Shown: piece by piece, positions 11,106 through 21,965 of the stretch
How the letters are laid out: every line of letters starts with the position of its first letter
Position numbering within the stretch: position 1 is the first letter of the stretch
Assembly (NCBI GenBank): GCA_020631735.1
Contig: CM036223.1
Span: 4,564,191 to 4,628,190 of the forward strand
Direction: 5' to 3'
Source of the DNA: Saccharum officinarum
Lineage: Eukaryota; Streptophyta; Magnoliopsida; Poales; Poaceae
Length of the DNA: 64,000 nucleotides
Translations under genes and position numbers: made by a program
Notes under the pieces: generated by a model
Told to the model about the DNA's origin: nothing
Seen by the model: the letters and a program-made list of their open reading frames with translations, nothing else
Databases searched by the model: none

Positions 11106-12252
11106 GTGGCTGTTGGGCTATTAGCTGCACCGCGTTGATCGAGGCTGCCAATTTTTTCTCAACCAAGAAGCTTCTAAAGCTGTCTGAACAGCACCTGATT
11201 GATGCCAACGACCTCAGGAACTATGGATGTAACGGGGGTTCGATTGAGGAGGGTTTGGACTATGTCGTCAAAAATGGTGGTCAACTCCTTGAGAAAGATT
11301 ACCCGTATGTTGGGGTGCAATGCCCGGCTAAATGTATCACGGTAAATACTTAATGCTCTTTTATGTGTTGGGGTCTTTGTAGAATTGTAGCATATTCTCA
11401 TAATTCTTTGTTTATACTCTTCAGGCGTTTGGGGTTACTATTGATGGCTATGAAACATTTTAAGGACTAAGTGAGATTGCCCTTAAGATGTTAGTTGCAT
11501 CCGGCCCGGTTGCGGCAACTGTCGGTGTTGATGAGAGATTCCTGGACTATCAATATTCTGGGGTAATAAGACATTGATTGAAAGAGCATGCTACTGATTT
11601 ATTTCTAACTAGTAGAATGTATTCTAGTATCTGAATTTGAATCTTTGCTTGTACCCTTAGTTTCTTTTGAAACACAGAGTGTATGTCTGACTGCTATTGT
11701 CTTGTGTTAAGTCCTATTTGCTCAGCTGTCTTTCATTCTAGTGTTTTGCGGACTCAAGTGATTTAGCTATTATCAGTTGTCACACATGTATTTGTTTGCC
11801 CTGTGCAACTCTGTCATCTACATTCTTCTGTTCTTTTGCTGGTTGATTAATATACCTAATTGAGAAACAAGAATACACTACATGAGATTAAATTATAAGA
11901 ACATTCCCTTTTTACTTGTTTGTAGGTAGGCAAAGTCCTTGATGGGCACAACTACAGTCTCGAGGAGATGAGGAGGCTTGAGAACCAACATAGTGTTCTC
12001 ATCGTTGGATACGGTGAGACAATCTTTGGTGAGAAATTTTGGCTTGTCAAGAGCTCGCATGGAGGAGAGCTAATGCTGATCGCAAGAGAAAATGGTAAGG
12101 CCGGTGGTGCATTTGGTATTGCCAACCATCTTAGAGTGGTGCGTAAGAACAGTGCGAATGGGCTGGTCACGGTCAAGACGGACAAGGATATGGGTGTGTC
12201 ACCGCGTGTACTGGAGGAGTACGAGGAGGAGGACGAGGAGGAGGGAGTGTAG

Positions 12253-12630
12253 ATGCTGTGATTATTCAACTTTTGGATTAGATGTTGCTAAGGGTTATGT
12301 CTCTCTTTTTTGCCTAAAAAACAACTATGTCTCGCATGGTTTGCTGCTCTGATGATTAGAATATACATTCGAATTTCTGTCTGAATGATGTCATGTGTGT
12401 AGAGTGGTACCGACTGCCTAACATTCTTGCGCTTTGCAAACTCAGTCGTGAGAATTAGCTGCTATTGTCCAACAAGTACTACTTGGTTTGGCCAGTGCAA
12501 CTCATGTCTGATGTCATACACATTCCTCTGCTGAATTGTTGGTTTGTTATTTATATATTCTTTGGATCAAAATGAATATATCACCTGCCAATTGATGGAT
12601 GAATTGCTCGATTAGGCATTCTTAACGCAC
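12253..12630 (+). other. Protease gene 3' flank
   Basis: AT-rich sequence following the protease stop codon, with no ORF of note. It is probably 3' UTR and intergenic DNA. No clear polyadenylation signal could be fixed. Confidence 0.35.
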
Positions 12631-12641
12631 CCAGTTAAGAA

Positions 12642-12732
12642 TGATTTTTTTTTTGTGTTGAGACGAGGCACTCCTCATTTTCATTGATGATAACGGAAAT
12701 CTTACAAATAGGATCAGGCAGATTAAGAAAGA
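12642..12732 (-). mobile_element. 5'-truncated LINE 3' end
   Basis: A 91-bp insert with a T-run at its left end (poly-A of a minus-strand element) carries GTTGAGACGAGGCACTCCTC. It is flanked by an 11-bp direct repeat CCAGTTAAGAA (12631-12641 and 12733-12743). Length, T-run and target duplication fit target-primed insertion of a truncated LINE. Confidence 0.65.
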
Positions 12733-12940
12733 CCAGTTAAGAAAGCTACCCGGGGCGCCTTCCCGTACGTGCTCATCCATCTAGGTACATCTCGGCCTTT
12801 CCGGCGCCTGTTGCAACTGCCTCGATGTAGAGCTGGCTGTGGCCGGCTCCAGGGGCGCTCCTTTCCTTTGGCGCCGCCGCTTGTGGCGCTAATGACGAGC
12901 CGAGGTTGCTGGAATGTATGTCTTCTAGACGTCGTGCTTA

Positions 12941-13174
12941 GGGTGTCCGCAATGGTAATAGCTAGTACTATCTACGTAGTTAGCTACCGTGGAGGTGGGA
13001 GAAAAAAAATATGACTATTTAATACTGTTGGATCCACATGCTCCTCTCACATGATCTTGGAGTACGTGAAATAGATAAGCTATTTGCTCGTAGCCAGTGA
13101 CTACTCTCTTTCCTACTTTTTTTGCTTGTCATGTCATATCTAGCTAACCAAATAGCTAATTGTTGGGGACACCC
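12941..13174. mobile_element. Tourist-like MITE (PIF/Harbinger)
   Basis: The 234-bp element has terminal inverted repeats GGGTGTCCGCAA at the left and, in reverse complement, GGGTGTCCCCAA at the right. The similarity continues into TAGCTA-rich subterminal sequence. It is flanked by a 3-bp TTA duplication (12938-12940 and 13175-13177). No coding capacity. Confidence 0.75.
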
Positions 13175-13177
13175 TTA

Positions 13178-13669
13178 GGCTGGTGTTCCTTGCTTCGACG
13201 AGGCTGCTCTTCTGCTGCAGCAAAATGGCGCGGTCGATCATCCCCGTCTCCATGTTGTTGGTGTTGATGGCCATGGATACCACGTCAGAGCGGCGTTATC
13301 CGCCTCACCAGTTGGGCGGCAAACACGTATGACGGACGCCGATCCATGCACCTTTGCTTCACCGGCTGCACCGAATGCGTATGTTTTGATTTTCTTTGGA
13401 CAAACAGGTTATGGTGGTTGTCAAAGTCTGTGTACGAATATATGATGAAAGACATGCAGACGTAGGTTTTGATTTTCTTTGGACAAACAGGTTATGGTGG
13501 TTGTCAAAGTCCTGCGTGGGGAGATCCACATGAGAAGCTCTGTCAGGTTATCAGTGACAATGACACCCCCTTGAGCTCTGTCAGTTTAGGAAGCAGTGGC
13601 CTGCAAGCTCAAGAGGTTGCATGTACCAAGCTGCTTGCAATTGTGGGCGTATATAACTAACTATCTTAG
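13178..13669. repeat. Intergenic region with a 46-bp direct repeat (83-bp period)
   Basis: A 46-bp sequence beginning GTTTTGATTTTCTTTGGACA occurs at 13383-13428 and again at 13466-13511, apparently without mismatch. A short open frame (13469-13660) runs through the second copy and has no recognisable domain. No gene is called. Confidence 0.6.
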
Positions 13670-13689
13670 CTAATACCATCGCTCATCTT

Positions 13690-13701
13690 TTTTTTTTGCG
13701 A
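13690..13701 (-). mobile_element. Micro-retroposon insertion
   Basis: A 12-bp T-run-GCGA insert sits between a 20-bp direct repeat at 13670-13689 and 13702-13721 with one mismatch. It has the same T(n)GCGA composition as the insert at 5214-5229, so it probably has the same origin: only the last few bases and poly-A tail of a retroposon were copied. Confidence 0.6.
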
Positions 13702-14199
13702 CTAATACCAGCGCTCATCTTCTGATAATAATATCTTCCTGCAGGGTGTTCTTGGAGTTGGGAACTGTCAGCGACCCGTGCGGCTGGGCCTCTGGGCTGG
13801 CGGAAAATGGTGCTGGCGCTAGCTGCTGAGTGCTGCGGAGGCGGGCTGAGGGAGGCCCGGTTGCAGAAGCTGTGCTGAGGAGGCAGGCAGAGGGAGCGGG
13901 CCGCACCTTGGGCCAAAAGCTGGGGCAGGCCCGAAACAATGGAGTAAAAGGGGAGGGCAACGAAAAGCTTTTCTTTTTATTACGCAGGGCTTTAACCACT
14001 TTTCCAACTGATATTTGAAACTATTTTAAAAGTTATTACAAACTCTTAGACTTTGTATAAATAATTTTGAAAATATAAATTTAAAATAATTTTGAGTGTT
14101 TCCTCCTTTTTTCAAACATGTTTTGGAAATTCTCTTTAAACTCTGTTTTTAATTGATCATTTTAAAACTATTTTCAATCTAATTTTAAAATAAGAAAAA

Positions 14200-15705
14200 C
14201 AGATATTTTTAAAAACCATTTTCAACTGAAATTTTGAACATACTTTTAGCGGAAATATATTATAGCTATTTTGAAAATATATATGCTTTTCTGAGCACAT
14301 TTTAGTAAATACTTTTCAAACTCAAACTTAAGCTTAATCTTGGAAATGGTTTTCTAAAACACAGTTGTGAATTTTTTTTGAAAATATATAAAATAAAAAT
14401 ATCGAAACAACAACGAGTTGTTTGGTCAGACCGAACCCATACCACCAGCCGTAGCCCCAAGGATGTCAGAGGCCCAGGTGGCGCCCGACTCCAACGCGTT
14501 GCCGCGTTGGTGGATGTTAAACATTCGAACTGATCGGAACTTCCAATGTTTGGATTAGAAGTTCCAATTAGCTTTTGTCTGAAACCCGATACTTGTTTTT
14601 TGGAGATTCCGGACATTCTGAATCGGAGCCTCCAATAGAAACTGGCAGAATTAGCTCTCCGTCATCAGTTCATCACCTCCTTTAGATCCACAACAATTGA
14701 CAATGTCGCATTTCCTCTTGATCATGTTGTAATAAGGAAAAGAGGTAAGGTGTAGTACTCATCAGAAATAACAGAAGCTAAAATTTCTACAGACAGGGAT
14801 GCTCGTAATCCCTAAATTGCTAGTATTACAGTTCAGGAATTCACAATCAACATTGACACTGAAAGTTACAGCTCTGTTCCTACCTCACATCACTGCAAAT
14901 TATTTTAGAAACCCTTTTGAACTGAAATGTGGAACATACATTTAGCCTATTTTTGGAAAATATGATAAGCTATTTTGAAAATATATTCCCTTTTGTAAGC
15001 ACATTTTATTACTTTTCAAACTTAAACTTAAGCTTAAGCTTGAAAATAGTTTTCTAAAACATACTTTTGAATAAGTTTTATTTCTGAAAATACAAAAATA
15101 AAAATATCGAAACCACAGCGAACTGTTTGATCAGACCGAACCCATACACCAGCCATTGCCCCACCCCCAAGGATGGCAGAGGTCCAAGTCGCCGGACTCC
15201 ATCGCGGTAAGCCTAGCACGAGCCACCCCGATGACGCACGGTGGTTTTGGTGGAGGTTAAACTTCCGATTTGGGAACTTGTGATTTGAAAAGGCCCCAAT
15301 CCTAAGGCATTATTGAATTTTGGAGATCTCAGACATTCGGACTGATCGGAACTTCCAATGTTTGCATTAGAACTTCCAATTAGTTTTTGTCTGAAACCTG
15401 AGTGTCGTTCTGGAGATTTCGTACATTCTGAATCGGAGCCTCTAATAGAAATTGACAGAATTAGCTCTCCATCACCAGTTCACCACCTTGAGATCAACAA
15501 AAATTGGCAATGTGGCATTTCCTCTTGAGCATGTTGTAAGGAAAAGAGGTTATGTCTAGTACTCGTCAGAAATAACAGAAGCTAAAATTTCTACCGACAG
15601 GGACGCTCACAACCTCTAAACGGCTAGTATTACAGTTCAGGAATTCACCATCAACATTGACGCTGAAAGTTACAGTTCTGTTCCAACCTCACATCACTGC
15701 AACCT
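14200..15705. repeat. Tandem duplication of about 0.7-0.8 kb
   Basis: Two diverged head-to-tail copies, about 14200-14898 and 14899-15705. Matching anchors in order are GAGCACATTTT / GTAAGCACATTTT, AAAATATCGAAAC, AGACCGAACCCATAC, GGAACTTCCAATGTTTG, ATTAGCTCTCC and TATTACAGTTCAGGAATTCAC. Both copies are AT-rich at the left end and non-coding. The second copy ends just downstream of the STAR2-like gene's stop codon. Confidence 0.65.
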
Positions 15706-15796
15706 CAGTAATTCACCATCAGCAAAGCCCAAACAGTTTTCGTTTCCCCTTCTTACACCCAGAATCAGATCAGACCTTCCCTGCAGAAATCCTACC

Positions 15797-17160
15797 TTAC
15801 CTAGTCTGCAAAGACCTAGTCATCGAGCTGGAAGAGTGGAAGGCCTTGGTGAAGAAGGCCGGCCAGCAGAGGTAGGTGGCGAGGATGCTGCTGACGGTGG
15901 AGGCGCTCATGAGCATGTACGTGACGACGATCTGCAGCTGGATGGCCTCCAGCGGCGACACGCCGCCCATGATGAGCCCCGTCATTGTGCCCGGCAGCAC
16001 GATCAGCCCCACCGTCTTGGCGCTGTCGATGTCCGGCGACAGCGCGATCACCAGCGACCGCTTCACCTGCTGCTGCGTTGCCTGCCGCGGCGTCGCGCCG
16101 AGAGCCAGCGCCGTCTCCACCTGATTCATCGATGCAGACAACTATGGGCAGCTTCTAACTTTCGTCATTCTGTCTTTGTTGTACTACTATTCACGGTGGT
16201 CTCAGTCAGAACTTTATTATAAAGAATTCGATAAGCAAGAACTAAAAAATTATGAGCACAGGTGCTCTGTTTCTGATGTAACAGCTTCTGACTTTCGTGC
16301 CATGTCCTTGCAGAACCGAGAAGAATTGGACAAGCAAGGATGAGTATTAACAATTGAGCAGCAATGCAAAAGCGGTGAAGAGGTGACTGACTGACCAGGT
16401 TCCTCTGGATCTTGACGTCCTCCCGGAGCTTCTTCATGGTGACGCCGGTGACGGTCATGGCGTACCCGACCATCATGCCGTCGACGGGGATGATGTAGCG
16501 CGGGGTGAAGGGGAAGACGCTGAGCAGGACTGGCAGGAGTACGGTGGTGGCGGTGCCGACGAGGATGGAGACGCAGGCGATGTACTTCCCGCGGGGCACC
16601 TGCTTGGCGCGCTGGCCCGCCGTGTAGCCGGCCACCGTCACCTGCAAGACAGCGTTGGTGAGCCAAACGATGGTGTCCTGATTCCTGAACCGAATTGGGA
16701 ATCTATAAAAATGACATCTTTAGCTGCTGCCAGTCTGCCACCGCCACGCCACTCAGAGCACGCATGCGTCCTTGGAAATTGAATTCGGCTCTGATCGACC
16801 GGGAAGAGACGAAAGTGGAGGAAGCAGGGAGGAGGTGGATCGGAGATGGTGGATACCATACCATGAAGAGGTAGACGAGCAGGCTCCAGAGCGCGTTCTT
16901 CTGGGTGAAGATGAACTGGAGCACGAAGCCGATGACGGAGAGCTGGAGGAAGGCGCGCGCGGTAGCGTAGAGCATCTCGCCTTCCAGCCCCAGGCGCTGC
17001 GAGAAGCTGAGCACGACGGCCATGGCCACCACGGCCGTGGCCGCCACCGGCTTCAGCAGTTCAGCATGCCGAGCAGGAAGTCGCGCCAGAACCCCGGCGC
17101 CCCCGGGTCCACCTGCTTCGCCACCAGTTTCAGCCACGCCATGCCGGCGTGCCGCTCCAT
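15797..17160 (-). pseudogene. STAR2-like: STAR2/ALS3-like ABC transporter membrane subunit, frameshifted
   Basis: Three exons on the minus strand: 17160-16862, 16641-16396 and 16120-15797. Introns have GT/AG borders and all junctions are phase 0. The product belongs to the UPF0014 (FetB/YbbM) family of polytopic membrane proteins. In rice STAR2 pairs with the ATPase STAR1 for aluminium tolerance, and in Arabidopsis the relative is ALS3. Diagnostic phrases: KPVAATAVVAMAVVLSFSQR, LQLSVIGFVLQFIFTQKNA, FPFTPRYIIPVDGMMVGYAM, TALALGATPRQATQQQVKRS, GLIMGGVSPLEAIQLQIVV. An 8-bp tandem duplication (TTCAGCAG, 17052-17066) shifts the frame before KPVAA. Without it the gene is 861 nt, 286 codons plus stop, typical for the family. 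Start is the ATG at 17160 or 17142. The defect may be real or an assembly error. Confidence 0.8.
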
Positions 17161-17469
17161 CACCCACCGGCCCGCAGAAAGCAGCTGCTCTGTTGGGCAG
17201 AGCTTGCTGCCACGAGCCGCCGGAGGAGGAGGGGGAGGAGGAGGAGGATGTCCGCGGCGGGCCCACAGGACGGTGACTTATCGATCGATGAGTAATGTGT
17301 GTCCAGGGGCGGTCGGGTCAACTTAGGTGGGGCCCACAGGGCTGTGGTGGACCCAGCGGCTAAATTGAGCCTCCGCAAATCACAGGGCGCCGATCAAGCG
17401 AACAGGGTTATATGTCTTGAAGCTTGCTGCAGAGGGTGTTGCAATGAAAACTCTAGCATGCGCCAACGA

Positions 17470-17705
17470 CGGAGCCCGGGTGGGCGTCCAGGGTCGCCGG
17501 ACCCTGGGACACAGGGTGATGATTGGTGGGCTTTGGAGCCGGAGAAACATGACGATCATTCAGTGAAGTCAGCTTACCGAAAGTTGGATGCAACGCGTAT
17601 TTGTGGTGATGAGTTGATGCCGGGAGGATCAGGAGATGATTCATGGAAGAATTTGGAAGCTTAGTGTGTCCCCCAAAAGCTAAGGTTTTTTTGGTGTAGG
17701 GTTCT
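17470..17705 (+). pseudogene. LINE zinc-binding RT-tail remnant, left part
   Basis: The frame reads WWALEPEKHDDHSVKSAYRK near 17523-17590. This resembles the start of the zf-RVT domain that follows reverse transcriptase in plant LINEs and related genes. It runs into degenerate FFWC.. coding sequence that stops at the CACTA insertion (TSD TCT, 17703-17705). The domain resumes at 26049. Confidence 0.6.
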
Positions 17706-18164
17706 CACTACTTGAAACAAGGTCTTTGCCGAGTGCAAACTGCTTTACCGAGTGTCAAAAATCAGGCACGCACTCGGCCGAGTGCCGCACTCGGCAAAGA
17801 ATTGCACTCTTTGCCGAGTGTCGGGCACTTGGCAAAGCACTTCTTTGCCGAGTCCCAGGCTCTCGGCAAAGCACGGCACTCGGCATAGGCTGCCCCTTGT
17901 AACGGTGTTCGGCCACGTCCTTCGTTGCCGAGTGCCTGCTGTTAGTCACTCGGCAAAGATTTTTTTTTGGAAAATACTTTGCTGAGTGCCCCTGACACGG
18001 CGCTCGACAAAGATTCAATATTTTTTTTGAAAATGGCTTTGCCGAGTGCTCCATGAGTCGGCACTCGACAAAGAGAGGAATTAAAAAAAATTATATTTTT
18101 TTTTGGAAAATATTTTGCCGAGTGCCTTTTTTTAAAATGGCTTTGCCGAGTGCCCCATGAGTTG
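17706..18164. repeat. CACTA left TIR and subterminal repeats
   Basis: The terminus CACTACTTGAAACAAGG is followed by alternating direct and inverted copies of TTTGCCGAGTGC spaced by T-rich or A-rich linkers. In En/Spm elements such subterminal motifs bind the TnpA protein and are needed for transposition. Confidence 0.8.
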
Positions 18165-19173
18165 GCACTCGGTAAAAAGAGGAATTAAAAAAATTACAAA
18201 ACCCTCTTTGCCGAGTGCCAGCAGTAGGACACTCGACAAAGACCCCCTTTGCCGAGTGCCATGCCCCGGCACTTGGCAAAGTTTTTTTTTATTTTGGCCT
18301 CCAAATTTTTTGTGCAGCCCTTTTAAAGTACCAGGAACTCCTTGTTAGAATTTGAAGATTTTTTGTGGCTTGTTGGTATATTTAGTTACTTTATTTTGTT
18401 TACTTGAATTTTTTCGAAAAATATAAATTTGAACTGTACGTGGTACGAATAATGGAATTTAATGATTCAAAAAATGATAGTCATGTTACTGAGTGTAGTG
18501 TGAGGCCGTATCCAGGAACGGACCCGAAATTTCGAACATCTTGTTCACGAAACATAACCGCGAACTTGCGTGCGAAGTGTTTTTAAATTCTTTAAAAAGC
18601 AAACGAAGTCCAAAAATCATGAAACTTGTTGAGATGTTGTGATATCCTATTTGGAGGCTATGATAAAAATTTCAGAAGATTTCGTGCACGTTGTCACATA
18701 CGATGCTTACAAATCAGGACATCTCTACATGTGCGTTTGCTTTTTATAGAATTTAAAAACACTTCGCACGCAAGTTCGTGGTCATGTTTCGTAAACAAGA
18801 TGTCTAAAATTTTGGGTCCGTTCCTGGATGCGGCCTCACACTACACTCAGTAACATGACTATTATTTTTTGAATCATTAAATTCCATTATTCGTACCACG
18901 TGCAGTTCAAATTTGCATAATTCAAAAAAATTCAAGTAAACGAAATAAAGTAACTAAATATATAAAAAAGCCACAAAAGATCTCCAAATCCTAATGAGGA
19001 GTTCCTGGTACTTTAAAAGGGTTGCACAAAAAATTTGGAGGCCAAAATCAAAAAAAAACTTTGCCGAGCGCCAGGGCATGGCACTCGGCAAAGGGGCCTT
19101 TGCCGAGTGCCAAGAATAAGGCGCTCGACAAAGAGAATTTTCGATTTTTTATAAATTTCCTCTTTGCCGAGTG
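18165..19173. repeat. Large imperfect inverted repeat within the CACTA left end
   Basis: Arm 1 (about 18165-18605) and arm 2 (about 18732-19173) are reverse complements over roughly 440 bp with scattered mismatches and small indels. A spacer of about 125 bp separates them. The arms include subterminal TTTGCCGAGTGC motifs at their outer ends and unique AT-rich sequence inside (for example GCACAAAAAATTTGGAGGCC in arm 2). A transcript through this region could fold into a long hairpin. Confidence 0.8.
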
Positions 19174-19390
19174 CCTAGGCATTTAAAAAAAACTATGTCG
19201 ATGGCCGGATCGGGGCACTCGACAAAGTTGCCTCCTTTGCCGAGTGCCTCCCTGATCCGGCGCTCGGCAAAGGGGCGGGAAAGGTATTTCAAAAAAAAAC
19301 TATGCGACGGCCGGATCGGGGCACTCGGCAAAGTTGCCTCCTTTGCCAAGTGCCTCCCTGATCCGGCGCTCAGCAAAGGGGCGGGTGGGG
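19163..19390. repeat. Two-copy tandem repeat in CACTA left subterminal region
   Basis: A unit of roughly 115-120 bp containing GGCCGGATCGGGGCACTCG and TGCCTCCCTGATCCGGCGCTC occurs twice (about 19175-19275 and 19290-19390). It is a local amplification of the subterminal motif. Confidence 0.65.
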
Positions 19391-19394
19391 GCAC

Positions 19395-19959
19395 TTAGGC
19401 GAATTCGGTCGGGCAGTCCAGGCCACACAGACAGACAGCCCCCGCGCGCCGCTCCCGGCCAACGCCGCCCTGCGCCGCCACTCTCGGTGGTCCCCGCGTC
19501 GCCGCCCGCCAATGCCGGCCCGCACCCACGCTGCGCACCACCCTCCCCTCCCCGTGCGCCGCGCCCGCGGCCGCCCCCGTGCCCGCCAGCCACTGGGCCG
19601 CCGCTGACGCCGCGTGCCGCCCCCTTCCCCGCGCCGCGCGCCGCGCGCCCCAGCCCCTCCCCGTGCCGTGCGCCGGCGCCTGCCCCCGCCCCCGCCCCCG
19701 CCCCCGTGCCCGCGTGTGGCCTAGCGTGGCCGGCTCACCCACGTCGGCCCGCTAACGCCGGCGGGTAGAGGGGGGGAGGAGGAGGAGCCGGCCCTGCCCC
19801 CTGCCGCCACCGCCACGCCTCCATCCAGCCACGCCCCGTGGACCGCCCGCCCCGACGCCGGCCGTGCCCGACACCATTCCCGACTCCAGCGACCCCGACC
19901 CCGATGATGGCCAAAGTGTAAATTCTCTAGGTACTTGGAGGTAGACTCTGATGATGGCC
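19395..19959. other. GC-rich leader between CACTA subterminal repeats and tnpD
   Basis: C/G-rich sequence with a (CCCCCG)n-like tract at 19683-19708. Long frames here on both strands come from the base composition. It probably represents the 5' UTR and decayed start of the transposase gene. Confidence 0.4.
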
Positions 19960-21470
19960 AGAAGAGGCAACTTATGATCCCCATGAAAATCCTACGGTAC
20001 CTTCCGTTCCTACCGAGGATCCAACGGCTATACATGATCGAGGAATCCGCGAAATAGATGACATGGCACAAAAATGGCAAACGATACAATCTTGACAAGA
20101 TGGTACATCCATCCGATGGTGAAGCTTGGATCCGCTTTAATGACAAACATCGTGACAAAGCAGATGAGGCTCGTAATGTACGTGTCATGCTAGCAACAGA
20201 TGGGTTCAATCCTTATGGAATGATGGCTGCCCCATACACATATTGGCCCATATTTGTTATCCACCTCAATCTCCCCCCGGTGTCTCCTTTCAACGACATA
20301 ACGTATTCTTGTCGTTGATAATTCCCGGACACCCAGGGAGTAATATGGGTGTGTTCATGGAGCCCGTGTTTGATGAATTGGTCCGTGCTTGGGACGAAGG
20401 GGTATGGACATATGATCGAGCTACAAAGACAACCTTCAAAATACGCGGTTGGTACCACTACTCCCTGCATGACTTCCTAGCATATGGGATGTTCTGTGCT
20501 TGGTGTGTTCTTGGGAAGTTCCCATGCCCAATATGCAAGGAAGGTGTGAGGTTCATTTGGTTGTAGATGGGTGGCAAATATTCGTTGTTTGGCAGACATC
20601 GCCAATTCCTCCCTCTTGACCATCCATTCAGACAAAACATCAAGAACTTTACGAAAGGTGTCAAAGTGACAGACCCTGCACCACGGATGATGACTGGTGC
20701 CGAGGTTCATGCTCAGATAGATGCTCTCGTACCCAATGAAGAAGGTGGTTTTTGTGGGATATGGTGAGCAACACATGTGGACTCATATCTCGGGCATGAC
20801 GAGGCTCCCCTATTTCAATGACCTTCTTCTGCCACATAACATTGATGTAATGCACACTGAAAAGAATGTCACCGAGGCACTTTGGGCAACATTCATGGAC
20901 ACTGAAAAGTCTAAGGACAACCCTAAGGCTAGAGTGGACCTAGCAACGTTGTGCGATAGACCAAATCAAGAGATACAACCTCCTAGTCGTGGCAAGACAT
21001 GGAGACGGCCTAAGGCCGATTTCGTCTTGAAAAAGGACCAAAGGAGGGAATTACTTGAATGGATCCAGATGCTAATGTTCCCTGATGGGTATGCAGTGAA
21101 TCTAAAGAGAGGAGTAAACTTAGGCACTCTGCGAGTCAACGGGATGAAGAGTCATGACTACCACATATGGATTGAGCGGCTTCTTCTAGCGATGGTTCGA
21201 GGCTATGTCCCGGAGCATGTCTGGCAAGTGCTAGTAGAGTTGAGCTACTTCTTCTGCCAGCTTTGTACCAAGGAGCTCTCTCGAACCATCATTGATGACT
21301 TGAAAAAAGCGGCACCCATGTTGCTCTGTAAGTTGGAGAAGATCTTTCCACCTGGCTTCTTCTTGCTGATGCAACATTTGATTGTGCACCTCTCGTATGA
21401 GGCATGGATGGGGGGCCGTGCTGGCCCGTTGGTGCTATCCAATCGAGAGATGTCTGAAGACTCTTCGTAA
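19960..21470 (+). pseudogene. CACTA transposase, TNP2/tnpD type, broken
   Basis: Remnant of the TNP2-family transposase followed by a DUF4218-like part. Readable blocks in order are LRYLPFLPRIQRLYMIEESA, then a TAG at 20055-20057, then MTWHKNGKRYNLDKMVHPSD and MLATDGFNPYGMM. After a frame change near 20300 come LSLIIPGHPGSNMGVFMEP and WCVLGKFPCPICKEG. After another change near 20720 come HMWTHISGMTRLPYFNDLLL, HNIDVMHTEKNV, and HIWIERLLLAMVRGYVP with LSYFFCQLCTKELS. The protein would catalyse CACTA excision if intact. At least one stop and three frame changes make it non-functional. Confidence 0.8.
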
Positions 21471-21965
21471 AAAATGTAGAAATAAAGCTAAAATTGAGGC
21501 TTCCATTGCAGAGACATACATTCTAGATGAGGTGCCAAACTTCACAGAGAAATACTACACTGAGAACCTTCCTAGCGTTTATAATTCACCCCCTCGTTAT
21601 AATGCTGGCAAAAATGAATCGAACCTTAGCCTTTTCCAAGGGCAACTCGGAAGCACAAGTGCATCGACCACTAAGCAATTGAAAAATGAAGAGTGGTGCA
21701 GTATCATGCTATATGTGTTAACCAACCTTGTCGAGGTGTAGCCATTCATTGGGTAAGTTCTGAATGAACTTGTTTCATTTCGCCGTATGTCCTTGTTTCT
21801 TTGTCCAACCCCCTTATTTCTCGTTGGTACAGGGAATTTCTTTGTCAATCCTAGCATGGATCAAGGCAACCTACCCCGCAAGAAAATGATACCCTTCTTT
21901 CATAGGGTGCGAGACTAGGGAGCCCTGATTTCATTTGTTGGTTCAAACAGAAAGCCCAAACTGAT

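Larger units (their letters stand above)
7063..12252 (+). pseudogene. Papain-like cysteine protease (C1A), five exons, probably inactive
   Basis: Exons are 7063-7198, 10337-10453, 11106-11341, 11425-11562 and 11926-12252. All have GT/AG borders and consistent phases, giving 954 nt (318 codons). Exon 1 encodes an Arg/Ala-rich N-terminus (MAALGRSLARAAREGAK) resembling an organelle presequence. Exons 2-5 give mature-domain features: oxyanion Gln and catalytic Cys in VQDQGDCGGCWAIS, the NYGCNGG motif, and catalytic His in QHSVLIVGYG. The usual Asn-Ser-Trp motif reads KSSHG, so catalytic Asn is Ser. An in-frame TAA occurs in exon 4 at 11461-11463. No I29 inhibitory prodomain is encoded between exon 1 and the mature domain. 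The C-terminus is acidic (EEYEEEDEEEGV). Stop, missing Asn and missing prodomain argue for a pseudogene or a non-enzymatic derivative. Confidence 0.7.

Noticed and set aside
19300..19768. Long frames in the CACTA GC-rich leader
   Set aside because: Pro/Ala/Arg-rich low-complexity translation with no conserved block.
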